Below are positions 38,069 to 47,131 of a stretch of 64,000 nt of DNA, piece after piece; the first letter of the stretch is position 1, and each line of letters begins with the position of its first letter. The stretch lies in NCBI RefSeq assembly GCF_019697375.1, contig NZ_JAHCDI010000004.1, positions 1,041,324-1,105,323 of the forward strand, written 5' to 3'. The translations under genes were made by a program, and so were the position numbers. The stretch is from Micromonospora tarapacensis. Its GTDB lineage: Bacteria; Actinomycetota; Actinomycetes; Mycobacteriales; Micromonosporaceae. A model generated the notes under the pieces. It was not told the origin of the DNA and did no database searches. It was given only the letters and a program-made list of their open reading frames with translations.

Positions 38069-39138
38069 CCGACGCCGCGCCGAGAACGCGCGCACCGCAC
38101 CTGCTGGATCTGCTGGGGCGCTCCCCGGTGGCGTTCGTGGACACTCCGCTGCCGCACCCGCACGGCGGCTTCCACGCCAAGGTGGAGTATCTGAACCCCG
38201 GCGGCATGAAGGCACGCGCCGCCGTGGCCATGCTGCAGGCCGCCCGGCAGCGCGGCGACCTGCGGCCCGGAGCCACAGTGGTGGAGTCCACAAGCGGCAC
38301 CTTCGGGATCGGGCTGGCGTTCGCCGGGCAGGCCCTGGGCCACCCGGTGATCCTCGTGGTGGACCGCGAGATCGAACGACCGATGCGGGCGCTGCTGACC
38401 GCCTACGGGGCGGTGGTCGAGGTGGTCGAGCAGCCGCACCCGGTCGGCGGGTGGCAGCAGGCCCGCCTGGACCGACTGCACGAGATTCTGGCGCGCACTC
38501 CGGGCGCCTACTGGCCCGACCAGTACCACAACCCGGACAACGCCGCCGGTTACCGCACCCTCGCCGCCGAGCTGACCGGGCAGGTCGAGGTCGTCGACGT
38601 GCTGGTGTGCAGCGTCGGCACCGGCGGGCACAGCGCCGGGCTGGCCCGGGCGTTGCGGCGGCACTGGCCCCGGATGCGGCTCGTCGGTGTCGACACCGTC
38701 GGCTCGACGATCTTCGGCCAGCCCGCGCGGCCACGGCTCATGCGCGGGCTGGGCAGCAGCATCTTTCCCCGCAACGTCGACTACACCGCCTTCGACGAGG
38801 TGCACTGGATCGGCCCGGTGGAGGCGGTGGACACCTGCCGCCGGCTGGCGCGTTCGGCCTTCGTCACCGGCGGCTGGAGCACCGGCGCCGTCGCGCGGGT
38901 CGCCGCGTGGATCAGCCGCATGCAGCCCGGCGCGCGGGTGGTCACGATCTTCCCGGACGGTCCGCACCGCTACCTCGACTCGATCTTCGACGACGCGTTC
39001 TGCGCCGCCCACGGGCTGTTCGCCCCGGCACCGGGCCACCCGATCGAGATCCCGTACCCGGACGCCGTCGAGGTGACCCGGTGGAGTCGCTGCCGGACCG
39101 TCCTCGACCCGCTGCGCAGCCTGGCGGTGCCGGCATGA
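38062..39138 (+). CDS. Cysteine-synthase-like PLP enzyme (SbnA-like)
   Basis: 358 residues, overlapping the previous gene by 7 bases. Fold-type II PLP enzyme: Lys50 in YLNPGGMKARAA stands where cysteine synthases have their Schiff-base lysine, though the loop is one residue shorter. ESTSGTFGIGLAFAG (75-89) binds the substrate carboxylate and VGTGGHSAGLA binds phosphate. Relatives such as SbnA replace the leaving group of O-phosphoserine with glutamate on the way to 2,3-diaminopropionate in metallophores. A similar beta-replacement to make an amino-acid building block is the likely role. Confidence 0.82.
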   Translation: MLTDAAPRTRAPHLLDLLGRSPVAFVDTPLPHPHGGFHAKVEYLNPGGMKARAAVAMLQAARQRGDLRPGATVVESTSGTFGIGLAFAGQALGHPVILVVDREIERPMRALLTAYGAVVEVVEQPHPVGGWQQARLDRLHEILARTPGAYWPDQYHNPDNAAGYRTLAAELTGQVEVVDVLVCSVGTGGHSAGLARALRRHWPRMRLVGVDTVGSTIFGQPARPRLMRGLGSSIFPRNVDYTAFDEVHWIGPVEAVDTCRRLARSAFVTGGWSTGAVARVAAWISRMQPGARVVTIFPDGPHRYLDSIFDDAFCAAHGLFAPAPGHPIEIPYPDAVEVTRWSRCRTVLDPLRSLAVPA

Positions 39139-40157
39139 GGCTCGGCTGGCGCACCTACCCGCTGCGGCTGCGCGAGCCGCTGCGCATCTCCCGCTCGACG
39201 ATGCCGGGCCGCGACGCCGTCCAGGTCGACCTGTCCCACGACGGCGTCACCGGCCACGGCGAGGTCGTCACGAGCGTCTACTACGGCCTCGACCTGGCCG
39301 CCATTCTCGGAGTGCTGGCCGGGCTCCGGCACCGGGTGCGCGGCTATGGCGAACCCGAGGCGCTGCTGGCGGACCTGCCCGCGCTCGCCGCCGAGCTGCC
39401 CGCCGGTGTGCTGGCGGCCCTGGACGCCGCCGTCCACGATCTGCTGGCCCGCCGGGCCGGGATGCCGGTGCATCAGTGGCTCGGCCGGCCGGCCTTCTCT
39501 CCGGCGCCCACGGCCCACACCATCGGCCTGGTCGCACCTGACCACGCAGCCACCACCGCCCGGGCGCTGGCTCGGCGCGGCTTCCAGCTCATCAAGGTCA
39601 AGTGCGGGGACGACGCGGACCCGGCCCGGGTCGCCGCCGTCCGCGCCGCCATGCCACGGGCACGGCTCGTACTCGACCCCAACGGCGCCTGGACACCCGA
39701 GCAGACCGTGCGGCTGCTCGACGCGTTGCGCCCGCACGGCATCGACGCCGTCGAACAACCCATCGCGCCCGGCACACCGCAGCTGCTCGCCTGGATCAGC
39801 GCGCGCACCGACGTGCCCGTCATCGCCGACGAGGACGCCGCCACGGTGGCGCACCTCGACGCCCTCGCGGGCACGGTCGCCGGCATCAACATCAAGATCG
39901 CGAAGTGTGGCGGCATCCACGCCGCACAGCGGATCGCCGCCACGGCCGGTGCCTACGGTATGGACCTCATGCTGGGTTGCCTGGTGGCCAGCTCGCTGGG
40001 CATCGCGCCAGCGGTGCACCTCACCGGGGATGCCCGCTGGATCGACCTGGACGGGCACCTGCTGCTCACCGACGATCCGTGGACCGGCATCGGCGGCCAC
40101 GACGGCGTCCTGCGGCTGACCAACGAACCCGGTCTCGGCGTGCGAGCGGCCCGATGA
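39135..40157 (+). CDS. Enolase-superfamily enzyme, dipeptide-epimerase / muconate-cycloisomerase-like
   Basis: 340 residues, ATGA overlap with the previous gene. All expected residues are present: KVK at 154-156, metal ligands Asp181 (DPNGAW), Glu207 (VEQP) and Asp232 (ADED), and the second base Lys254/Lys257 in INIKIAKCGG. The pattern fits the muconate lactonising subgroup that includes L-Ala-D/L-Glu epimerases. Next to an ATP-grasp ligase, an epimerase acting on a dipeptide-like product, giving a D-centre, is plausible. This gene type is not a usual part of known metallophore clusters. Confidence 0.82.
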   Translation: MRLGWRTYPLRLREPLRISRSTMPGRDAVQVDLSHDGVTGHGEVVTSVYYGLDLAAILGVLAGLRHRVRGYGEPEALLADLPALAAELPAGVLAALDAAVHDLLARRAGMPVHQWLGRPAFSPAPTAHTIGLVAPDHAATTARALARRGFQLIKVKCGDDADPARVAAVRAAMPRARLVLDPNGAWTPEQTVRLLDALRPHGIDAVEQPIAPGTPQLLAWISARTDVPVIADEDAATVAHLDALAGTVAGINIKIAKCGGIHAAQRIAATAGAYGMDLMLGCLVASSLGIAPAVHLTGDARWIDLDGHLLLTDDPWTGIGGHDGVLRLTNEPGLGVRAAR

Positions 40158-41395
40158 ACACGTGGGCCACCCTGCGCAGCTTCCCGCTGCCGATCCGGCT
40201 GCTGGTGGTCAACCAGCTCGGCGTCAACGTCGGCTTCTACCTGCTGCTGCCCTACCTCGCCGGCTACCTGGCCGACGACGTCGGCCTGTCCGCCGCCGTG
40301 ATCGGCATCGTGCTCGGGGTGCGGAACCTCAGCCAGCAGGGCCTGTTCCTGCTGGGCGGCTCGGCCGCCGACCGGCTCGGCGCCCGCAGCGTCATCATCG
40401 CCGGCTGCGCCCTGCGCGCCGTCGGCTTCGGGCTGTTCGCCCTCGACACGTCACTGCCGTTGCTGCTGGCCGCGTCGATGCTGTCCGGGCTGGCCGGGGC
40501 GCTGTTCAACCCGGCCGTGCGCAGCTACGTGGCGCAGGCCGCCGCCGACCGGCGGGCCGAGGCGTTCGCGTTGTTCAACGTGTTCGCCAGCGCCGGCGCG
40601 CTGCTCGGGCCGCTGCTCGGCGCCGCACTACTGCTTGTCGACTTCCGGGCCGCCGCGCTGACCGCCGCGGCGGTGTTCGCCGCGCTCACCGTGGCGCAGG
40701 CGGTCTGGCTGCCCGCCCAACCGGTCAACGCCAGTGAGGAGACCGTCTGGCAGGACTGGCGGACCGCCATCGCCGACCGCCGGTTCCTGGCCTTCAGTGG
40801 CGCGCTGGCCGGCATGTTCGCGTTGCAGACACAGCTGTACCTGATCCTGCCGGTGCAGGCCGAACACGTCACCGGGCAGCCCGTGGCGGTCGCCGCGTTG
40901 TTCGTCGTCTCCACCGTCGTGACGCTCACCCTGCAACTGCCGCTGACCGGCTGGCTGCAGGGCCGGTGGAGCCGTGGCACGAGCATCACCGCGGGCATGG
41001 CCGTCATGGGCGCCGGTTTCCTGCTGCCGCTGCTGCGGGTGGAATCGGCGTCGCCGGTGCTGCGGCTGGTGCCCGTGCTGGCCGCTGCCGTCCTGCTCAC
41101 CCTCGGGGTGATGGTCGCCCAGCCGTTCGTGTTGGAGCTGATCCCCGCCTTCGCCGGCCACGGGCTGACCGGCACCTACTTCGGCCTGTTCTACCTGGTG
41201 TCCGGGGTCCTCGCCGCCGGCTGCACCGCCGCCGTCGGCGCGGCGGTGGACACTTCCGCGAGGGCCGGCGTTCCCGCGGTGGCCTGGCTGCTCACCGCTG
41301 GCGTGGGGGTGGTGTCGGCGGGCGCGGTGTGGCTGCTGCGCCGTGGCGGCCTGCTCACGCCCGCCCCCGCCTCGGCGCCGGCGGGCGTGTCATGA
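40154..41395 (+). CDS. MFS transporter (probable exporter)
   Basis: 413 residues with about 12 hydrophobic segments. The N-terminal half has the MFS loop GGSAADRLGARSVIIAG. ATGA overlap with the enolase-family gene ties it to the biosynthetic genes. It is the only efflux protein in the operon, so it probably exports the product. It is similar in general to drug/siderophore exporters such as EntS, but specificity cannot be read. Confidence 0.85.
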   Translation: MNTWATLRSFPLPIRLLVVNQLGVNVGFYLLLPYLAGYLADDVGLSAAVIGIVLGVRNLSQQGLFLLGGSAADRLGARSVIIAGCALRAVGFGLFALDTSLPLLLAASMLSGLAGALFNPAVRSYVAQAAADRRAEAFALFNVFASAGALLGPLLGAALLLVDFRAAALTAAAVFAALTVAQAVWLPAQPVNASEETVWQDWRTAIADRRFLAFSGALAGMFALQTQLYLILPVQAEHVTGQPVAVAALFVVSTVVTLTLQLPLTGWLQGRWSRGTSITAGMAVMGAGFLLPLLRVESASPVLRLVPVLAAAVLLTLGVMVAQPFVLELIPAFAGHGLTGTYFGLFYLVSGVLAAGCTAAVGAAVDTSARAGVPAVAWLLTAGVGVVSAGAVWLLRRGGLLTPAPASAPAGVS

Positions 41396-42195
41396 GCGGC
41401 GAGAACCTCCTCACCGACAACCCGGAGCTGTACGAACAGCAGTTCCCCGACCCGGGCCGCGTCGCCGCCCGGTTCGTCGACGACCTCGTGCGCCGATTCG
41501 CCGACCGCACCGACGCCGCGCCCCGGCTGCTCGACGTCGGTTGCGGCACCGGCCGCGACGCCGGGCACCTCGCCACCCTCGGATACGCCGCCACCGGGCT
41601 GGACACGTCGGTGCCGATGCTGACCTATGCGCGGCGCCGCCACCGGGGAGTCCGGTTCGTGCGCGCCGACATGCGCACCTTCGACCTGGCCGACCGTTTC
41701 GACGTCATCACCTGCCTGGACAGCGCGTTGCTGTACTGCCACCGCAACGCCGACCTGACCGCGTTCCTGCAACGCTGTCACCGGCACCTGCGCCCCGGTG
41801 GGCTGCTGCTGGCGGAGATGCGCAACGGCGCGTTCTTCCTCGGCAACACCGAACTCCTCGACGGCACCCGCACCCGCACCGTGACCTGGCGCGACGTCAC
41901 GTACACCGCCGCGACGAGGCTGTGGATCGACCACCGTGAGCAGTTGCTGCGCCGCGAACGTGTCTGGACGTGGCCGGCCCGCCCGGAACCGCTGGTGCAG
42001 ACCTCGGCCTGGCGGCTGCTGTTCCCCGCCGAGCTGCGGCACCTGCTCGACACCGCCGGGTTCGACGTCGTGGCCGTGTTCGACACCCCGGGCCCACGTA
42101 CCGATCCGCCCTGGCATCCGGCAGCCGCGCTGTCGGGCGTCCTGTCCGGCGACCGCCTGCACCTGGTCGCCCGCCGCCGCAACGACGCGGCGTGA
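41392..42195 (+). CDS. Class I SAM-dependent methyltransferase
   Basis: 267 residues, ATGA overlap with the MFS gene. Motif I LLDVGCGTGRDAGHLA (about 46-61), acidic residue after the second strand in TGLDTS, FVRADMRTFDL, and motif post-II FDVITCLDSALLY. Likely N- or O-methylation of the small molecule made by the operon. After it comes a 31-base gap, the first real gap in the operon. Confidence 0.85.
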   Translation: MSGENLLTDNPELYEQQFPDPGRVAARFVDDLVRRFADRTDAAPRLLDVGCGTGRDAGHLATLGYAATGLDTSVPMLTYARRRHRGVRFVRADMRTFDLADRFDVITCLDSALLYCHRNADLTAFLQRCHRHLRPGGLLLAEMRNGAFFLGNTELLDGTRTRTVTWRDVTYTAATRLWIDHREQLLRRERVWTWPARPEPLVQTSAWRLLFPAELRHLLDTAGFDVVAVFDTPGPRTDPPWHPAAALSGVLSGDRLHLVARRRNDAA

Positions 42196-42226
42196 CTCCC
42201 ACCTCTGTACCGGAAGGACACCCACG

Positions 42227-43792
42227 ATGGTTCACCCACCCGTCACCGTGCCGAGAATGTCTCGCCGTGGCCTGCTCGGCGGCGCCGCCGCCGTCTCCGC
42301 CGCCCTGCTGACCGGCTGCGGCTCGGGCAACGACCCGGCCACCACCGCGGCCGGGCAACCCCGGCGCGGCGGCCGGCTGCGGGCCGCCTTCGCCGGCGGC
42401 GGCGCCAACGAGACGTTGGATCCGCACCTGGCGAACCTGTTCAACGAGGCGTCGCGCGCCAAGGCGATGTTCGACAAGCTCGCCGACTACGGCCCGGACG
42501 TCTCCATCCAGCCCCGCCTCGCCGAAGGCTGGGAGCCCAGCAGCGACCTGACCCGCTGGCGGATCACTCTGCGCCCGGCCACGTTCCACGACGGCAGGCC
42601 GGTCCGCAGCGCCGACGTGCTTTACAGCTACACCAGGATCACCGACCCGACGAAGGCATTCCGCGCGAAGGCCAGCCTCGACCTGCTCGACCTGCCCAAC
42701 AGTCGTGCCGTCGACGACCGCACAGTGGAGCTGGCCCTCAAGCGGCCCTTCGCCGAGTTTCCCAACGCGCTGGCGGCGTTCGGCGCGTACGTCGTTCCCG
42801 AGGGCGCCGACGGCTTCGAGCGGCCCGTCGGGTCCGGGCCGTTCGCCTTCGACTCCTGGCAGCCCGGCCGGTCGCTGCTGCTCAAGCGGTACGACGGCTA
42901 CTGGGACGGGGCCGCGCACCTCGACGAGCTGGAGTATCTGATCAGCAACGAGGAATCGGCCCGGGTCAACGCCCTGCTCGCCGGCCAGGTGGACTACGCG
43001 CACGACATCACCCCCACCACGGCCCGTACCCACGCCGGCAGTGGCCGGATGGCCGTCACCCGGATGCCGAACAGCACCATGCAGTCGTTCGCCATGAAGG
43101 TCGACCGGCCGCCGTTCGACAACCGCGACCTGCGCGAAGCCATGTTCCTGCTCACCGACCGCCAACAGTTGGTCGACACCGTCCTCGCCGGTTCGGGGCA
43201 GGTCGGCAACGACCTGTTCGGCAAGGGCTATCAGTACTACGCCGACGACATCGCCCAGCGCAGCCGCGACCTCGACCGCGCCCGGTTCCTCATCGACAAG
43301 GCCGGCGCCAAGGGTCTGCGCATCACGCTCGACACCGCGTCGGTGGCCAGCGGTTTCGTCGAGGCCGCCAGCGTCTTCGCCGAGCAGGCCAAACAGGCCG
43401 GCCTGGTCATCGACACCGCGCTGGGCAACAAGGACACCTACTGGAAGGACATCCTCAACTCCGGTGTGCTGGCCTCGTACCGCTCCGGTGCCATGCCCAT
43501 CGAAACGCACATCTCCCAGCGGCTGCTGACCAACTCCACCACCAACGCCACCCGGTGGACCCGACCCGAGTTCGACGCCCTCTACGCCAAGGCCATCTCC
43601 AGCGCCGACGAAACGACCCGCCGGCAGGCGTACGGCGACATGCAGCGCACCCTGCACGCCGAGGGCGGATTCCTGATCTGGGGCTTCGCCGACTTCCTCG
43701 TCGCCACCGCACCCCGCGTCGGCGGGGTGTCCGCCAACGCACCCGCCAACACCCTCGACTGGGCCCGCTTCGACAAGGTCTGGCTGGGGTGA
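42227..43792 (+). CDS. Tat-exported lipoprotein, ABC substrate-binding protein (SBP_bac_5, peptide/nickel type)
   Basis: 521 residues with a strong GGAAGGA ribosome site. Twin-arginine motif SRRGLL (12-17) and lipobox LTGC with Cys31. The mature protein has the family-5 pattern: NETLDPHLANLF, LAEGWEPSSDLTRW, FHDGRPVRSADVLYSY, GSGPFAFDSWQPG, LREAMFLLTDRQQLVD. This class captures oligopeptides, nickel or metal-chelator complexes. Directly ahead of the ABC permease genes, it would give the uptake system its specificity. Confidence 0.92.
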   Translation: MVHPPVTVPRMSRRGLLGGAAAVSAALLTGCGSGNDPATTAAGQPRRGGRLRAAFAGGGANETLDPHLANLFNEASRAKAMFDKLADYGPDVSIQPRLAEGWEPSSDLTRWRITLRPATFHDGRPVRSADVLYSYTRITDPTKAFRAKASLDLLDLPNSRAVDDRTVELALKRPFAEFPNALAAFGAYVVPEGADGFERPVGSGPFAFDSWQPGRSLLLKRYDGYWDGAAHLDELEYLISNEESARVNALLAGQVDYAHDITPTTARTHAGSGRMAVTRMPNSTMQSFAMKVDRPPFDNRDLREAMFLLTDRQQLVDTVLAGSGQVGNDLFGKGYQYYADDIAQRSRDLDRARFLIDKAGAKGLRITLDTASVASGFVEAASVFAEQAKQAGLVIDTALGNKDTYWKDILNSGVLASYRSGAMPIETHISQRLLTNSTTNATRWTRPEFDALYAKAISSADETTRRQAYGDMQRTLHAEGGFLIWGFADFLVATAPRVGGVSANAPANTLDWARFDKVWLG

Positions 43793-44733
43793 GTCTGCCC
43801 CGCTACGCCGCGGGGCGGCTGCTGCTCGGCCTCGGGCAGGTCGCCGGGATCACCACAATCGTGTTCGTACTCACCGAGGCGCTACCCGGTGACGCCGCCG
43901 TGGTGATCGCCGGCGACCAGCCCGACCCGGCCCGCATCGCCGCGATCCGGGCGCAGCTGGACCTCGACCGACCGGCCTGGCGGCGCTACCTCGACTGGCT
44001 GACCGACCTGCTCCGCGGCGACCTCGGCGTCTCGCTGATCTCGCAGCGGCCGATCGTCGACCGGCTCGCCGACAGCGCGGGCGCCACCCTGCTGTTGGCC
44101 GTGGTGACGCTGCTCGTGCTGGTACCGCTCGCCATCGCGCTGGGCATGCTGGCGGCCCGCCGGGAAGGGGGGCGACTGGATCGGGTGGTCTCCGCGGTGT
44201 CGGTCGCGCTGTACGCGGTGCCCGAGTTCGCCCTGGCGATCCTGCTCATCGCCGTCTTCGGCGTCCAACTCGGTTGGCTACCGCCCACCGCCTTCGGCGC
44301 CGACCTGCTCGCCCAGCCGTCCGTGCTCGTGCTGCCGCTGCTCGTGCTGCTCGCCCGGCCGATCTGCACCATCAGCCGACTCACCCGCGCCGGCCTGCTC
44401 GACGCCCTGCGAAGCGAGCACGTGCGTCACGCCCGACGGCTCGGTATCACCGGCAGCCGGCTCTGGCTTCGCCACGCCCTGCCCGGCGCGCTGGCGCCGG
44501 TCGTGCAGCAACTCGCCCGCACCACCGACTGGCTGCTCGGCGGCGTCATCGTCGTCGAGGCGGTGTTCGTCATCCCCGGCCTCGGCACCGCCCTGGTCGA
44601 CGCCGTGTCCACCCGCGACATCCCCACCGTGCAGGCGCTGTGCGTCCTGGTAGCCGTCACCACGGTGGTGGTGAACCTGGCCGCCGACCTGGTGGCGTTC
44701 CGCCTCGCACCTCGTATCGGGGCCGTGCGATGA
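43789..44733 (+). CDS. ABC transporter permease (DppB/NikB type)
   Basis: 314 residues, GTG overlapping the binding-protein stop (GTGA). First transmembrane helix at 5-30 (LLLGLGQVAGITTIVFVL), then the periplasmic loop PGDAAVVIAGDQPDP, several more helices and the EAA-type loop (HVRHARRLGITGSRLWLRHA). It forms the translocation pore with the permease part of the next gene product. Confidence 0.92.
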   Translation: MSLPRYAAGRLLLGLGQVAGITTIVFVLTEALPGDAAVVIAGDQPDPARIAAIRAQLDLDRPAWRRYLDWLTDLLRGDLGVSLISQRPIVDRLADSAGATLLLAVVTLLVLVPLAIALGMLAARREGGRLDRVVSAVSVALYAVPEFALAILLIAVFGVQLGWLPPTAFGADLLAQPSVLVLPLLVLLARPICTISRLTRAGLLDALRSEHVRHARRLGITGSRLWLRHALPGALAPVVQQLARTTDWLLGGVIVVEAVFVIPGLGTALVDAVSTRDIPTVQALCVLVAVTTVVVNLAADLVAFRLAPRIGAVR

Positions 44734-47117
44734 GGCGGCTGCGCACACTGACCGGGGCGGTCTTGCTCACGGTGCCGCTCGCGCTGGCCGGGTTCGGCCC
44801 GGTGCTGGCCGGCGAGCCGGCCGGCCGCACGTTCCCGTTCGCCGGCGACGGCGTGCTGGGCACCGACTTCGTCGGCCGTGACGTCGGGCAGCAGGTCCTC
44901 CTCGGCGGCCGGTCCGTCGTCGTGGTCGCCGTCGGCGCGACGGTGCTGGCGTACCTCATCGGCGTGCCGGTCGGCCTGCTGGCCGCGTCGACCCGCCGCC
45001 GGTGGGTCGATGAGCTGCTCATGCGCCCCCTCGACCTGACCCTGGCCGTGCCGTCGCTGTTGCTGCTGATCCTGCTGGCCGCCACGGCACCGCCCGGGCC
45101 CCTCACCCTGGTCGGGATCGTCGCGCTGATCGGGCTGCCGGAGATCGCCCGGATCACCCGGGCCGCCGCGCTGCCGCTGGCCCACGGGCCGGCCATGGAG
45201 GCGATGCGCCTGTACCGCGAGACCTGGTGGCGGCGCGGCCCCGGCTACGTCGGCACCGGCATCCGCCGGATCCTGCTCGCCGACGCCGGGGTCCGGTTCA
45301 TCGGCGCCATATATCTGGTCGCCACCGCCAGCTTCCTGGGCATCGGCGTGGCACCCGATGCGGCGGACTGGGCCGTCATGGTGGACCGCAATCGCACCGG
45401 GCTGTTCCTACAGCCCTGGGCCGTCGCCGTGCCGGCCGCGCTCATCATCTGCCTGGCCGTCGGTCTCAACCTGGTCACCGACCGGATGCTGATCAGCGGT
45501 GCCATCCCCAGCCCAGCACCGCCCGGGCCAGCCACGACCGGCAACCGCCCGCGCACGAACGAGCCCCTGCTCCAGGTGCGGGACCTGACGGCCACGACCG
45601 TCGACCGGACGTTGGTCGACGGCGTCTCCTTCGGCCTGCCTGCCGGCGAGATCCTCGCCGTCATCGGCGCATCCGGCAGCGGCAAGACCACCACCGGCCG
45701 GGCGGTGCTCGGCGAGGTCACACCCGGCGTGACCCTCGCCGGGACCGTCACCCTGGCCGGCCAGCCGGTCACGACCGTCACCCCGCCGAAGCCCGGCACC
45801 GTCGGCTACGTGCCCCAGCAACCCGCCGCCGCCCTCAACCCCGTACGCCGCATCGGCGCCGTGCTCCACGAGATCGCCCGGCACCACGCACCCGGCGACA
45901 GCCGCAGCGCCCACCGGCGCACGGTGACGGCCATCCTCGAACGCGTCAGCCTGCCCGCCGATCGCCGGTTCCTGCGCCGCTTCCCCCACCAGCTCTCCGG
46001 CGGCCAGCAGCAACGCCTCGTCATCGCCCACGCCCTGCTGGCCCACGCCGTCCTGCTCATCGCCGACGAACCCACCACCGGCCAGGACGCGCTCACCCGC
46101 AGAGACGTCGCCCGAGAACTGACGAAACTCGCCCGCGACGGCATCGCCGTGATCCTGCTCAGCCACGACCTGCACCTCGTGCGAGCCGTCGCCGACCAGA
46201 TCCTCGTGCTGCACCACGGCACCGCCATCGAACAGGGCCCGGCCGTCGAGGTTCTCGCCACACCACGGCACCGGCACACGCGGCAGTTGCTCGCCACGCC
46301 ACCGACCCGGTCGCCGGCCGTGGTCCGCGAGGACCGGCCGTTGCTGCAGGTCACCGGCCTGGGTGCCGCCCACCGTGACGGCGCTCGGCGGCGCGACGTG
46401 ATCCGGGACGTCAACCTGGGCGTTTCAGCCGGCCAGTGTCTGGCCGTGGTCGGCCGGTCCGGCAGCGGCAAGACCACCCTCGCCCGCTGCATCGCCGGCC
46501 TGCACGCCGCCCACACCGGCCGCGTGACGCTCGCCGCGCACCACCTCGCCGCGCGTCTCGACCGGCGCCAGCCGCACGAACTCGCCGCCATCCAGTACGT
46601 GTTCCAGGACGCACGCGCCAGCTTCAACCCCTACCGGCCGGTCCTCGACCAGACCGCCGGTCCCGCGCAACGCCTGCGGAACGCCACCGCGGAGCAGGCC
46701 CGCCGCGTCGCCCTGCACCTGCTCGAACGGGTAGGACTCGCCGAACACACCGTGGCCCAACCTCCCGACCGGCTCTCCGGCGGCGAGCTGCACCGCGCAG
46801 CGCTCGCCCGCGCCCTCGCCAGCGAACCCCGCGTCCTCGTCTGCGACGAGACGACCGCCGGGCTCGACCGCGTCACCCAGCACGGCATCCTCACGCTCCT
46901 CGATGAGCTGCGGGGCAGCCTCCAGCTGACCGTCGTCGTGATCAGCCACGACCGCGACGTGGTGGCTCACCTCGCCGACCACATCATCGTTGTCGACAAC
47001 GGAGCCGTCGTCGACCACGGCCCGGCCGACGCCCTGCTCACCCACGCACACCACCCGCTGACCCGCGCGCTTCTGCACACCGACACGGTGACCGCCGCGG
47101 CACCGTCGAGCCCATGA
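44730..47117 (+). CDS. Fused ABC permease-ATPase-ATPase (DppC-DppD-DppF type)
   Basis: 795 residues in one open frame, ATGA overlap with the previous gene. Residues 1-260 are a DppC-like permease (GTDFVGRDVGQQVLLGGR, EAMRLYRETWWRRG). Residues 280-520 are a first ATPase: Walker A GASGSGKTTTG, signature QLSGGQQQRL, Walker B LLIADEPTTG. Residues 535-780 are a second: Walker A GRSGSGKTTLA, signature RLSGGELHRA, Walker B VLVCDETTAG. These three parts are normally separate genes. With the permease above it makes a complete importer. Confidence 0.92.
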   Translation: MRRLRTLTGAVLLTVPLALAGFGPVLAGEPAGRTFPFAGDGVLGTDFVGRDVGQQVLLGGRSVVVVAVGATVLAYLIGVPVGLLAASTRRRWVDELLMRPLDLTLAVPSLLLLILLAATAPPGPLTLVGIVALIGLPEIARITRAAALPLAHGPAMEAMRLYRETWWRRGPGYVGTGIRRILLADAGVRFIGAIYLVATASFLGIGVAPDAADWAVMVDRNRTGLFLQPWAVAVPAALIICLAVGLNLVTDRMLISGAIPSPAPPGPATTGNRPRTNEPLLQVRDLTATTVDRTLVDGVSFGLPAGEILAVIGASGSGKTTTGRAVLGEVTPGVTLAGTVTLAGQPVTTVTPPKPGTVGYVPQQPAAALNPVRRIGAVLHEIARHHAPGDSRSAHRRTVTAILERVSLPADRRFLRRFPHQLSGGQQQRLVIAHALLAHAVLLIADEPTTGQDALTRRDVARELTKLARDGIAVILLSHDLHLVRAVADQILVLHHGTAIEQGPAVEVLATPRHRHTRQLLATPPTRSPAVVREDRPLLQVTGLGAAHRDGARRRDVIRDVNLGVSAGQCLAVVGRSGSGKTTLARCIAGLHAAHTGRVTLAAHHLAARLDRRQPHELAAIQYVFQDARASFNPYRPVLDQTAGPAQRLRNATAEQARRVALHLLERVGLAEHTVAQPPDRLSGGELHRAALARALASEPRVLVCDETTAGLDRVTQHGILTLLDELRGSLQLTVVVISHDRDVVAHLADHIIVVDNGAVVDHGPADALLTHAHHPLTRALLHTDTVTAAAPSSP

Positions 47118-47131
47118 CCGGAGGAAGAACC

